Assembly: GCA_034401795.1 (NCBI GenBank)
Contig: CM067373.1
Location: forward strand, 89,300,996-89,364,995
Source of the DNA: Chaetoderma sp. LZ-2023a
Taxonomy: Eukaryota > Mollusca > Caudofoveata > Chaetodermatida > Chaetodermatidae
Length of the DNA: 64,000 nt
Reading direction: 5' to 3'
The notes beneath the pieces are model-generated. The model did no database searches. It saw only the letters and a program-made list of their open reading frames with translations, and was not told the DNA's origin. The position numbers and the translations under genes were made by a program. This document shows, in pieces, positions 1 through 9,489 of the stretch; the first letter of the stretch is position 1; each line of letters opens with the position of its first letter.

Positions 1-170
1 GTAATTCTGCGTGTGCGCGCGTGTGTGCATATGTACGTGAGTGCGCATGTGTAGCGGTGCGTGTGTGCATATACATTGCGCGTGGGTGGTTGCGTGCGAG
101 TGCGCTGAACTTGCGCGTGCAGTACTTGTGTAATAGATTGATAAGTATGAGCCGACACGCGTGTTCTCAC
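1..170. repeat. Degenerate GT/CGTG-rich low-complexity DNA
   Basis: The stretch alternates GTGTG, GCGC and CGTG words without a strict period and then fades into ordinary sequence. It forms the start of the intron beyond exon 9 of the minus-strand CBM9-like gene. I see no exon in it. Confidence 0.6.
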
Positions 171-213
171 CTTAACATATGAATCATTTAGGATATTGAA
201 TTTCCACTCCGGG
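171..213 (-). CDS. CBM9-like membrane protein, exon 9 (last exon in window)
   Basis: This is a 43-nt exon. On the minus strand it follows a CTTCTGTTGTAG acceptor and ends at AAG|GTGAGA. Its first base completes the Arg codon left open by exon 8 (CG|C), and the rest reads PEWKFNILNDSYVK. The segment fits the part of CBM9-like domains where an Arg-x-x-Trp strand is followed by a Tyr-Val-Lys strand. The exon ends in phase 0, so the gene must continue to the left of the window, where the last strands of the fold are expected. The exon is short, so on its own it would be weak. The phase match and the peptide fit raise it to likely. Confidence 0.82.
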
Positions 214-564
214 CTACAACAGAAGACATACATACAGCACTTAGTCGATATCCGTTAACCTATCAATACGGAATCCTTTTTAATCTAGTAATTTAAAAAC
301 ATGACTAGTAAGTCTGAAATTTTAGGATTCCCAGAACTAACGATGTTCACGCGTAAAAAAGTGCAGTCAAATAAAATAAGATCTATTATAACAAGAACGC
401 TGAAACAATGTCTCGCCTGTAAAGTCATCGATAGTGTGGATTGCCAAAACAAATTTGGCATGGTTCGTATTACACATATTCAGTAAGGCACCAACAAACA
501 AGTGTAACGAATCAAACATGACGAATTTGACCAAACTGTGGATAGTCTGATCTTGAAACTGGTA
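214..564. other. Intron 8, unannotated part
   Basis: AT-rich intron sequence of the minus-strand gene. A 61-codon open frame on the plus strand (301-486) has no recognisable feature and looks like chance. I see nothing else here. Confidence 0.5.
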
Positions 565-1955
565 ATGATGCAGATATTACCCGTGCATTAAGTATATAAC
601 TCTGCTGTAAAATTGTGTTGATAGCTGGTGAACCATTGTTGAAAATGAGATGTCCATAAAAAAACTATACCAAAAAACATGAAAAAGGTTCAAAGTCCAA
701 AATCATAAAATAAATTAGTAAAAATTGCCTAAAATCATATCAGTAATGATACAGATCATATCCCTGTATTGTACAGAACACTTCTATAAAGGTGTCGTTG
801 AAACCGGACTGACCATAGCTGAGCTACATGCTCCATAAACAACCACAACCCAAAAACATTTACTGAAGAAACTGTAAATCTGCGATGACTGGGCGTTAAT
901 GATTATTGTAAGGTCTCTTCTTATATGACTATTGGACATGTCTGGTGCTGATCTATCAAACATTATAGGTATGGTTTCAATTCAAAGATCCATACTTGAA
1001 ATTCCCATGGTTTACTATGGGGGACACAGTGCATTGATACGCAGATTTCTTGAGAACTGTTGGAATAATCCTCTTCAAAATTGAGATGAATTCAAGTCGC
1101 TACAGGACCCATAAGATCACCAAATTTCAAGTCGATGAGAGCAAAACTCATTTTGGAGGGCAAAATGGTTTTTGGTATTTTGACCCCAAGTGGTGCATCT
1201 GGTCGTAATTTTGAAGAAAATAAATTTAATTTAAAAATTTTTTCAAAGTTTTTCATTCCGAGTTCATTCCTGAAAAAAAACGAAAAATGGTATTTTTTCC
1301 AAAAATTTAAATTGCAATGCAAGTCCCAAGGGCTACTATAAGTTGACCAAGTTTGGAGTTGATCGGGTGAAAACTGTAGGAGGAGATTTGTAGCAAAAAT
1401 CGTGAAGCATAAGTATAATAAGAGATTCTGAGTAAAAACAATAATCTGTGTCATCACAGATTAATGATGCGTATAGTACGCTTGCATAGGATATAACGCT
1501 GCTGTAAAATTTTGTTGATACCCGGTGAGGCATTGTCGGAAAAAATGGTCCATAAAAAAGATTAAACACAAAAATCATGAAAAAGTTCAAAGTCCAAAAT
1601 CGTGAAAAAAAATAGTTAAAATGACCCAAAATGAAATATGTATATATAGTTACGCAGATCACGTCCCTGTATAGCATAGATCACTTTCCTAAAGTTTCTT
1701 GAAATTGGATGAGCCATTGCTGAAAAATAAGTTGATTTTAAAACCTTAACCTTAACTTGCAAAATACATTAAAAAGGTCCAAGTCCAAAACCGTGAAAAA
1801 AATTAGTTAAAATGCCCCAAAATTAAATCTATTGGTATGTAGATCACGTCCCTGTATAGTATAGATCACTTCTGTAAAGTTTCATTGAGATCGGATGAGA
1901 CATTGTTGAAAAATAAATTGATTAAAACCCTTAACCAAAACTGCACAAATGACGG
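565..1955. repeat. About five diverged copies of a ~180-bp dispersed/tandem repeat
   Basis: Related units start near 574, 752, 1469, 1657 and 1838. Each carries words like CAGATCACGTCCCTGTAT, then ATAGATCACTTCTGTAAAG, then GGATGAGCCATTGTTGAAAA. The last two copies are the most alike. About 600 bp of unrelated AT-rich sequence (850-1460) separates copies two and three. A diverged relative may sit near 34,750-34,935. There is no coding potential, and the block lies in intron 8 of the CBM9-like gene. Confidence 0.65.
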
Positions 1956-2216
1956 ACGACGACTACGACGCCGCCGCTGGAATTAGTGATCCCTATGTCT
2001 CGATTTCTGCTTCGCAGGCGAGACAATAATTGATACACGTTTTATAGTATGAGCAATTTTGAATAATTCCGATATAGGTAGGCGTATATATGCACGATAT
2101 CATATGTTATCAATGTTATCTAAAGATATTTTTATTCAAGTAGGACCTACAATATCTATCTTGTGGTATGCACAAAACAAGAGTGATTCGGTACAATTTG
2201 GCCTTCCACAAAGGAG

Positions 2217-2252
2217 ATTTCTACTACTACAGCCGCAGAATAGAGTAATCAT
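2217..2252 (+). pseudogene. Scrap of a LINE endonuclease region
   Basis: A stretch of about 35 bp (TTTCTACTACTACAGCCGCAG and onward) matches, on the opposite strand, the N-terminal part of the LINE fragment at 62,510-62,710. Both read FLLLQPQN. Only this short piece survives, so the call rests on the match within the window. Confidence 0.5.
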
Positions 2253-2341
2253 AAATATAATAAAAATATCTTTATATAACATTGATAACATATGATATCT
2301 TGTGGAGTAGTACTTATAGGCCTACTAGATTTTGCTCTCAC

Positions 2342-2453
2342 CGCGCTAACACTATACGCCATATATCCATGTCAATCGGTGTAGCCCAGGTTTGCAATGT
2401 GTTCTGTATTAGGTTACTGAATGGAATGGACATTTCCACATTCCAGAATGTAC
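2342..2453 (-). CDS. CBM9-like membrane protein, exon 8
   Basis: This is a 112-nt exon. A GTGTGTTGTCAG acceptor precedes it and GCGCG|GTGAGA follows. Two bases complete a Ser codon with exon 7 and two bases remain for exon 9. The peptide begins TFWNVEMSIPF and ends IDMDIWRIVLAR. In CBM9-like domains this is the strand pair in which a Trp-x-Val-Glu motif precedes a Pro-Phe turn, followed by a loop and a Trp-Arg-hydrophobic strand. The frame is open throughout, and the donor and acceptor are both strong. It corresponds to about residues 217-254 of the assembled protein. Confidence 0.92.
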
Positions 2454-2535
2454 CTGACAACACACGGAAATGATAGGGCGAAAATGAGCAACAATTACAA
2501 TCTGGAGAGATTAACTAAAGCCAGAATATATAAAC

Positions 2536-2795
2536 AATGGATTCCAGTTTTAGCCATGCCCCGCCCATCTCTAACTAAGTTCCACCCACGCTTTAGACGT
2601 GTTAGGATCGATCGATTGATCGAGCTCTGCACTATACGAGTAAGCTGCTGAATATTTGAAATAGTAAAGCCATACAATTCCTAAGCATTTATGACGGACT
2701 TAATTACGTCATTCTTAATTGATTATGACGTCAGCTTACATGTACCGTTGTTGATTATGACGTCATATGATTGATCGATAAACTGGATTCATCAA
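2536..2795. mobile_element. Hairpin-family MITE, copy lacking the hairpin core
   Basis: It begins AATGGATTCCAG and ends CTGGATTCATC, so the tips are inverted repeats. Inside are the family's shared words ATGCCCCGCCCATCTCTA, GATCGATCGATTGATCG and repeated TTATGACGTCAT. The central hairpin present in full copies such as 34,276-34,689 is missing; only GAATATTTGAAA remains. It lies in intron 7. Confidence 0.7.
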
Positions 2796-3289
2796 TTCTG
2801 TTTTCTCAGTTCACACAAATGGTTACATGCCTTGAGGTTTTTATTTGCAACTCACGACAATAAATCCGTTAGTCAGTCGGTCGGTCAGTCACTTTGACCA
2901 TCACATTTGTTTTTACATTTCTGACCAATCAGCCTAAGAAGCAAACATAGCGCGACGCAGGTGTTTTACTCAATACCAATATCCTGAACGCTTTGTATTT
3001 ACAAGAACAATCCAACTCGCATACGAAGTTTTGTGGATATATTTACACAATCTGACATAGACTTGTCTGAGTCTGATCTGACCGTCCAACGGTTATGATC
3101 CATGTGACAGATATTTTGATGAACATGGCGGACAAGATATGATGGTGGGCCCGGTACGGCCCACCATGTCCACCCAAGTGTGCGTCACATGGCCGGTTGC
3201 GGTTCAGAATAGACTCACAATATATTCTAGAAATCGAAGACGATCCTATGTTAGGCCTACTACTCCTGATAAAATGAATCACTACTAAC
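2796..3289. other. Intron 7 remainder
   Basis: It contains a short GTCAGTCGGTCG run (2872-2890) and otherwise unremarkable sequence. No second exon with valid splice signals was found here, and none is needed, because exons 7 and 8 join in phase. Confidence 0.5.
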
Positions 3290-3386
3290 TTGTTTGTGTA
3301 GGATTGTTAACCGGTCCATCTGCAGACACTCTGACCACCATATTGCTTTCCCATCCTGACACTGCAGACCCACCATCAATGTAAGC
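3290..3386 (-). CDS. CBM9-like membrane protein, exon 7
   Basis: This is a 97-nt exon following a CTCTATTGTCCAG acceptor and ending ACAA|GTTAGT. It starts in phase 0 and reads AYIDGGSAVSGWESNMVVRV, then a Pro-Val-Asn-Asn-Pro turn. One base is left over and becomes Ser with exon 8. This is the variable middle of the CBM9-like fold, where a short strand (MVVRVSADG) follows a Gly/Ser-rich loop. It covers about residues 185-217. The donor GTTAGT is acceptable although not consensus. Confidence 0.9.
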
Positions 3387-3562
3387 CTGGACAATAGAGG
3401 AAAATATGTATATGTGTGTATCGATAAACGGTTTATTTTTAAAACAAAATGTCAAAAAATCTCCAGGATTATGCATATTTTGAAAGGAATGTAAAGTTTT
3501 GTAACCTGACTGAGCAACCTATTTGAATTTCGGCAAAAAGTCGACTGTTATAGTATTTTTGT

Positions 3563-4690
3563 TTACGATTTTGGAACGAGGTGAGATCGAGCGGTGGCCG
3601 CGCTCATCGTAATGGTTGGTGGGGTCATGTGTATTATAGTTAGCCAGTGTGTTTTGAATGTGTTTCTTTGTAGGTTGATGGCAGTACGAGGCCGTGGAAG
3701 TTGGCTTCGTACTTTGGCATGCTGATCTTCCATCTCATTGTCCTGGATACCAACATGTGCAGGTATCCACTGACGCACAACATTGTTGTCCATTAACGGT
3801 GGTTGTAGATCTTAACGCAGCTGTCCACTGAAGCTATCTGTGGGGCCAGCTATGACGGACTGGAGTAGGGATATCGAAATTGTGATGCATACAGTGTTTG
3901 GGTACTGTTTTACTCTTTCAGAAAGATAGATGTTATGTTGTCGGTCTGAGGGCGTGCTCTTCCGCTTTGCAGTTGGAGCTCATGGAGCCTCAGTCGAATG
4001 GGGAGGAAGGAAGTTGTTGCATCTGTATATTTAAAGAAGGACCCACTTTTAGCACTTGGACCGCGCTTTCTGCTGAACTGTCTGTAAAAATATGACCCAC
4101 GTGTTCTGTATAAAGCGATGTCCATCGTTTCCAATGTGAGGAATTTTTGTTGAAATTGCAGCTGCCCTCTCTTTGCTGTCAACCCTGGGGCATCTCTTCT
4201 GGTCTGTGGGTAGAGGTGGCGTGCTAGCCAGACGTGTGTACAGAAAAGTTCTAAATGAGATGGGTTGTCAATAGCGTCATAATGTGATATAGGGACTGTA
4301 TTTTGAGCATGTTTTCGTTTTATTCTTCGGTTTCCGGTGGGGGGATATGTTGGCAGTTTTTTCGCTTTTTCCTGCTGCATAAGGGCTTTGTACTCTCGTC
4401 ATTTCTCCAGTCGCTGCATCTCAGCCGTTTTATCAAATTCCCCGATTGGTGTGATATTCATAGCGCCGAAGATAAATCGGAGACCCATGTTGTGCACCTT
4501 GTCAAGTCTGCTCTTGATGGTTTTAGATGTTGTTGTCCAGGTTGTGCACCTTGTCAAGTCTGCTCTTGATGGTTTTAGATGTTGTTGTCCAGGTTGTGCA
4601 CCTTGTCAAGTCTGCTCTTGATGGTTTTGGATGTTGTTGTCCAGGTTGTCGAGGCGGTATGTTGGAAGAGAAAGTCACTCAGTAAGCTGT
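3563..4690 (-). pseudogene. LINE fragment: end of reverse transcriptase region plus RNase H
   Basis: Read on the minus strand, 4,660-4,340 gives a block with LDKVHN, MGLRFIFGAM and a following Lys-Thr-Ala-Glu-Met region, typical of the segment after the reverse transcriptase in RNase H-bearing LINEs. Near 3,780-3,700 it reads QWIPAHVGIQDNEMEDQHAK, the last RNase H motif (His then Asp, with Asn-Glu-Met-Ala-Asp changed to Asn-Glu-Met-Glu-Asp). Stops and shifts separate the two blocks, so it is dead. It lies in intron 6 in the same orientation as the host gene. The clade is probably I-like, because RNase H is present, but that is inference. Confidence 0.75.
4489..4645. repeat. Three tandem copies of a 52-bp unit inside the LINE fragment
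   Basis: Units start at 4489, 4541 and 4593, each beginning GTTGTGCACCTTGTCAAG. They are nearly identical, so the triplication is recent relative to the decayed LINE around it. A 52-bp period shifts the LINE frame with each copy. Confidence 0.85.
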
Positions 4691-4998
4691 ACATTTTTGC
4701 CCGGACACATACCCTCTTGACATTATATTTAGACTCTAGTTTAGATATGATCCCAAATGTAATGGATATGATCACCACTCAATTGAACTGTGATAATAAC
4801 AAGATACATAATAAATCATCTTTAAGTGACCATGTGGCCGTTTCTGATAGATAGTATCTTAAGTCAGAGCAGATGATTTGAGCTTTTGGGCCAGATATAT
4901 CCAGTCACCAGTCATAAAAAAACACGATTTTGCTCCTAAACGCGGGCAGTCTCGTTAGTCCCTAGTCGATTTGAAAAGTACATCTAAAAGATACATAC

Positions 4999-5056
4999 TT
5001 TGCTAAGTCGTAGGTCCCATGTTGTATTTAGTGCATTTACTTGAAGTTCTTTGTAG
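4999..5056 (-). CDS. CBM9-like membrane protein, exon 6
   Basis: This is a 58-nt exon between a GTTTTTTAG acceptor and AAA|GTATGT. Its first base completes the Asn codon begun by exon 5 (AA|C). It reads YKELQVNALNTTWDLRLSK and ends in phase 0. The motif Tyr-x-Glu, x-x-Asn-Ala, x-Asn-Thr-x-Trp-Asp is the most conserved signature of CBM9-like domains, so this exon largely fixes the family assignment. It covers about residues 166-184. The exon is far too short for ordinary ORF scans. Confidence 0.93.
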
Positions 5057-5130
5057 CTAAAAAACAACAACATAGCAGTTATTCAATTAATGATTGACAA
5101 TTATATGTTTGCATTGAGTGAATGAACACC

Positions 5131-5292
5131 CCTCACACTCACACGCACACGCACGCACATACGCACGCATACACACGGCGCGCACACATGCACGCACGCA
5201 CGCACAGCCGATCGCCCACGAGCCGGCACGTCCGCCAGCACGCCCACCGGGATACACATGCACGCACGCATGAACGCATGCACACCCACCCA

Positions 5293-5328
<36 letters not shown>

Positions 5329-5352
5329 CCCACGCACGCACGCACGCACACG
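5131..5352. repeat. (CACG)n/(CA)n microsatellite
   Basis: ACGC/CACG tetranucleotides interrupted by CA runs and a GC-rich segment (5205-5250). Long open frames on both strands here (Arg/Ala/Cys/Val or His/Thr/Ala/Arg repeats) are artefacts of the 4-bp period. It lies in intron 5. Confidence 0.9.
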
Positions 5353-5463
5353 TTCATGTATCACATAGACTGAGATTTGGTATACTGCCACAAAATACAA
5401 TTTTCTTACAGGAACATCTCTCGTTATTTTCTATGAATTTTTGTATTTCTCTTGAGAAATTAT

Positions 5464-5852
5464 GGGTGGATCCAATCTGCCGCTCAAGTATATGACTTTG
5501 TACTCAATTACGTCACAATCAAAATGCGTAATAAATGGTGTATTAAAAGTGGCAATGTCAGTCTTGTGTACGAATTATATGTCTTTCGTGGATTTACTAT
5601 TTAATCATTCTGGTGGATATTTTGACTAATTTGACCGGGCGCAGTTACTGCAATAGGAAACAACAGCACACAGTCTAATACGTTTCAAAATATTCAACAG
5701 CTTACCTATATAGTATCCTTGGAATGTGATTCGAGGTTCAAAGTAGATAAATAAATCTCAACACGCACAAAACGTGGACGAAGCTTGGTTAGAAATTGGC
5801 GGGGCATAACTAGAAATTGGCGGGGTCTAGCTAGAAATGGATCCTTCTATTG
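5464..5852. mobile_element. Hairpin-family MITE, near full length
   Basis: It carries the family order in the orientation TACTATTTAATCATT, then GAATATTTTG-like hairpin arms (5,620-5,705), then CAGCTTACCTATATAG, then GGCGGGGCATAACTAG, ending AAATGGATCCTTCTATTG. The hairpin arms are diverged but still complementary. It lies in intron 5 of the host gene. Confidence 0.75.
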
Positions 5853-5942
5853 TCTTATCACATCATAGATGAACTATCATATTTGAATGTGATTACAAGA
5901 CAGAAATCAAAGGACACCGCGTCTTTGACAAGCTCCACTTAC

Positions 5943-5974
5943 TTGTGGCATGATCCGTCTGCGTCAAAGTACAC
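5943..5974 (-). CDS. CBM9-like membrane protein, exon 5 (32-nt microexon)
   Basis: This is a 32-nt exon with a TTTGCTCTATTGCAG acceptor and CACAA|GTAAGT, a consensus donor. It reads VYFDADGSCH in phase 0 and leaves AA for exon 6 (Asn). Together with exon 4 it spells the CBM9-like signature Asp-Asn-x-Phe-Glu-Val-x-x-Asp-x-Asp-Gly. The intron to exon 4 is only 294 bp. The two microexons split a single beta-hairpin of the domain, so skipping either would break the frame. Confidence 0.92.
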
Positions 5975-6005
5975 CTGCAATAGAGCAAACACATAATGCT
6001 GATTG

Positions 6006-6222
6006 TACGCACGCACGCATGCACGCACACAGCCATATACTGCTGATTACAGACATAAATATATACGGGTGATTACATACTCAGCCATTTAATGCTAACT
6101 ATATACAGACACGCATATACGCACACGTCTCCGCAGGCGCTCACACGGGGACACGCGCATGCATACGTACATGTATACGCACACGAGCACGTGTACACGC
6201 ACACACACGCGCACACGCATAC
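6006..6222. repeat. Degenerate CACG/ACAC-rich sequence
   Basis: CA, CACG and ACGC words without a fixed period fill most of the 294-bp intron between exons 4 and 5. I see no feature other than composition. Confidence 0.6.
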
Positions 6223-6268
6223 GATGAATATGTAATTAGGCCTACATATACAGGTACGTTTTACTTAC

Positions 6269-6291
6269 CTCAAAGGCATTATCTTTCCAGA
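6269..6291 (-). CDS. CBM9-like membrane protein, exon 4 (23-nt microexon)
   Basis: This is a 23-nt exon between a TTTCCTTTACAG acceptor and GAG|GTAAGT. Its first two bases join the last base of exon 3 (G|TC, Val); the remainder is WKDNAFE, ending in phase 0. Both splice sites are close to consensus. The peptide continues directly into exon 5 to give the conserved Asp-Asn-x-Phe-Glu motif. It would be missed by any length-thresholded gene finder. Confidence 0.92.
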
Positions 6292-6492
6292 CTGTAAAGG
6301 AAATGAAATACAGATAAAATTTTATTGTAGCAAATTTACAAAGGGATCGGGCACAAGTTCTAGCAACCTAATATCGCCCGCTCCCTACAGATATATTAAA
6401 AGGCAGCATATAAATAACGTTTAACTTATGTACAATTTAAATTTACATAGACTAATCTGAGTAGCAGAGAGACAGAAAGATATGCCGAAAGA

Positions 6493-6494
<2 letters not shown>

Positions 6495-6587
<93 letters not shown>
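6495..6587. repeat. (GA)n microsatellite
   Basis: About 46 perfect GA dinucleotides. The minus-strand Leu/Ser repeat frame over it is an artefact. Confidence 0.95.
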
Positions 6588-6589
<2 letters not shown>

Positions 6590-8022
6590 ACTGGAAATTG
6601 AGACAAGATTAAGGAGTCTACGCCCACGTTCTCGAAGCTATCCCTTTGGTAAAAGTTGTTTAAATTGAGAAACACAATTGTTAAATAAAATATTCAAAAT
6701 CACTAAGGCTAGTAAACCTTCTCTGCTGACCAACTGACTGATGTGCCCAAGGCAGTATGTGATTCCACGTCTCCGAATGCGGATTGTGGATCAAAAGACA
6801 GACACATGGAATCGCTGTCGTAAATAGTATTGTTCTTTAAGTCAGATTCCTGATATGACATTTTCTGTTGCCCATGGGCCAAGACCCACAATTTAGGATT
6901 TAGCTGTACCTCTGGTAGCAGGATATGCATGCCATGGTTAGAGCGCCTCTAGAGAATGTTCTATTTTGTAAAATCCGTTTGTTCGACCGTTTTGATTTGT
7001 TCCATTTAAATATTTTCAAGTAAGATCAAGTAATCTTTATTATCTCAGGCTACAACTGTAGCATATGAGGTGTGCTACAAATTTATATATTTGACGGTAG
7101 ATATATGCATGTACATCTCACAGCTTACGCCTTTAACACTCATATCAGCCAAAAACGGCTTCTGCAGTGGTCTTGAGAAAGGTCTATTTGCAGATCAAAA
7201 GAAGACTATTTTTCGGACTTATTTAACAAACGGCATTCGTTGCGCATTTTGATTGCGACGTCAGCCTGTGTGTGACGTAATTCATTATGACGTCATATAC
7301 TCTGAGTGGCAGATTGGTTTCATCAATTGCATATTTGCCAGCTAGCTATTGCGGTGTAAGCATGTGAAAATTCATTTGATTTCAACGCTTTGAAACATGA
7401 ATAGAAATAATCTTAATTTCTAGGTACCTATAGACAGGTAAACTGTTGAAAATCTTGAAACTAATTTGACTAGAAGTTGTTGTTGCTTATGGTTTCAAAA
7501 GATACGAAATTGTAAATACGCCAAACACATACAATTGAGACACTTTTGAGGTTAATCTAGAGAAGGGAGCTGAATGCTGTGTAGTTGAACAGATGAGGTC
7601 AACAGGTGGATATTGTTTATCACAGTCTGTTAGAAAAGGCAACTTTTGGGAGTAGATAACATTGATTTTCTTGACGTTATATGTGATGGCCAAAACACAC
7701 TGTAGATGCAGTGCTTGTCCTGAACCAGGCAGATGTAGAGGATGGTGAGCCTGTCAACCGGCCCATCATTATTCCAGACAGGGTCACACACACGTGCCAC
7801 TTGAGGTATTATATCATGTCCAAACCAAACTCATCAAGTGTATGACATATCAAATTGGTTCGCTCTCAAGATGAAATAAAAGACCGACCATGATTTTTGG
7901 CCTCTTACTTATGTAATGATGCAAGACCTGTCACGGAAGATGTTCTCAATGCCTCAAATGCTCATATAGAGGACTCATCCTATAGTATGGTGCTAGCAAT
8001 GGTGATACTCTTCAGGGATTAT
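6588..8022. other. Intron 3, mixed repeat fragments, no gene
   Basis: It contains an end of the TTAA-type MITE (7,129-7,175, CCTTTAACACTCATATCAGCC), TGACGTCAT-rich and hairpin scraps of the hairpin MITE family (7,253-7,330 and 7,438-7,492), and otherwise unassigned sequence. A minus-strand 73-codon frame (6,709-6,930) has an acceptor-like GGCAACAG, but the host gene joins in phase without it, so I do not call it. The segment 7,690-8,020 just before the minisatellite is open for short stretches and may be the upstream part of the decayed gene at 9,490; I could not confirm this. Confidence 0.5.
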
Positions 8023-9415
8023 CCCATGTTACAGTTTTAGAGTACAGTGATATTAATCAGGACTCATCCCATGTTAGTGTTAGAGTACAATGATACTAAT
8101 CAGAACTCATCCCATGTTACAATGTTAGAGTGCAGTGATACTAATCAGAACTCATCCCATGTTACAGTGTTAGAGTACAGTGATACTAATCAGGACCCAT
8201 CCCATGTTAGAGTGTTAGAGTACAGTGATACTAATCAGGACTCATCCCATGTTACAGTGTTAGAGTACAGTGATACTAATCAGAACTCATCCCATGTTAC
8301 AGTGTTAGAGTACAGTGATACTAATCAGAACTCATCCCATGTTAGAGTGTTAGAGTACAGTGATACTAATCAGGACTCATCCCATGTTACAGTGTTAGAG
8401 TACAGTGATACTAATCAGGACCCATCCCATGTTAGAGTGTTAGAGTACAGTGACACCAATCAGGACCCATCCCATGTTACAGTGTTAGAGTACAGTGATA
8501 CTAATCATGACTCATCCCATGTTAGAGTCTTAGAGTACAGTGACACCAATCAGGACTCATCCCATGTTACAGTGTTAGAGTACAGTGATACTAATCAGGA
8601 CTAATCCCATGTTAGAGTGTTAGAGTACAGTGACACCAATCAGGACTCATCCCATCTTAGAGTGTTAGGGTACAGTGATACTAATCAGGACTCATCCCAT
8701 GTTACAGTGTTAGAGTACAATGATACTAATCAGAACTCATCCCATGTTACAGTGTTAGAGTACAGTGATACTAATCAGGACCCATCCCATGTTACAGTGT
8801 TAGAGTACAGTGATACTAATCAGGACTAATCCCATGTTAGAGTGTTAGAGTACAGTGTACTACTAATCAAGACTCATCCCATGTTACAGTGTTAGAGTAC
8901 AGTGTACTACTAATCAAGACTCATCCCATGTTAGAGTGTTAGAGTACAGTGACACTAATCAAGACCCATCCCATGTTACAGTGTTAGAGTACAGTGATAC
9001 TAATCAGGACTCATCCCATGTTACAGTGTTAGAGTACAGTGATACTAATCAGGACTCATCCCATGTTACAGTGTTAGGGTACAGTGATACCAATCAGGAC
9101 TCATCCCATGTTACAGTGTTAGGGAACAGTGATACTAATCATGACTCATCCCATGTTAGAGTGTTAGAGTACAGTGACACCAATCAGGACTCATCCCATG
9201 TTACAGTGTTAGAGTACAGTGATACTAATCAGGACTAATCCCATGTTAGAGTGTTAGAGTACAGTGACCCTAATCAGGACTCATCCCATCTTAGAGTGTT
9301 AGGGTACAGTGATAGTAATCAGGACTCATCCCATGCTAGAGTGATAGAGTACAGAGATACTAATCAGGACTCATCCCATGTTAGAGTGTTATAGTACAGT
9401 GATACTAATCAAGAC
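8023..9415. repeat. Minisatellite, 45-bp unit, about 30 copies, in frame
   Basis: The unit reads LEYSDTNQDSSHVTV (15 codons) on the plus strand. Most copies are 45 bp, so the frame stays open for up to 185 codons. Near 8,855 and 8,900 two longer units (GTGTACTACTAATC) shift the frame. Stops come from one recurrent change (CTCATCC to CTAATCC) at about 8,602, 8,827 and 9,236. A block around 8,506-8,700 is repeated almost exactly around 9,140-9,335, which indicates multi-unit duplication. It sits in intron 3, opposite to the host gene and directly upstream of the decayed gene at 9,490. Whether it was ever translated is unknown. Confidence 0.9.
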
Positions 9416-9489
9416 TTTTTGCATCTAATTGTCCAACGTGAAGATTGTCAGGAGAGATGACACCATATATTGAGTATATTGGAAAGTAG

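Noticed and set aside
5087-5400. Cys/Arg/Ala/Val-rich frames (also at 28,258-28,611, 58,200-58,620)
   Set aside because: Four-base CACG repeats keep several frames open; no domain, and the same peptide pattern appears at every such tract.
6709-6930. 73-codon minus-strand frame considered as an exon of the CBM9-like gene
   Set aside because: Exons 3 and 4 join in phase and in domain register without it, and its donor would be poor.
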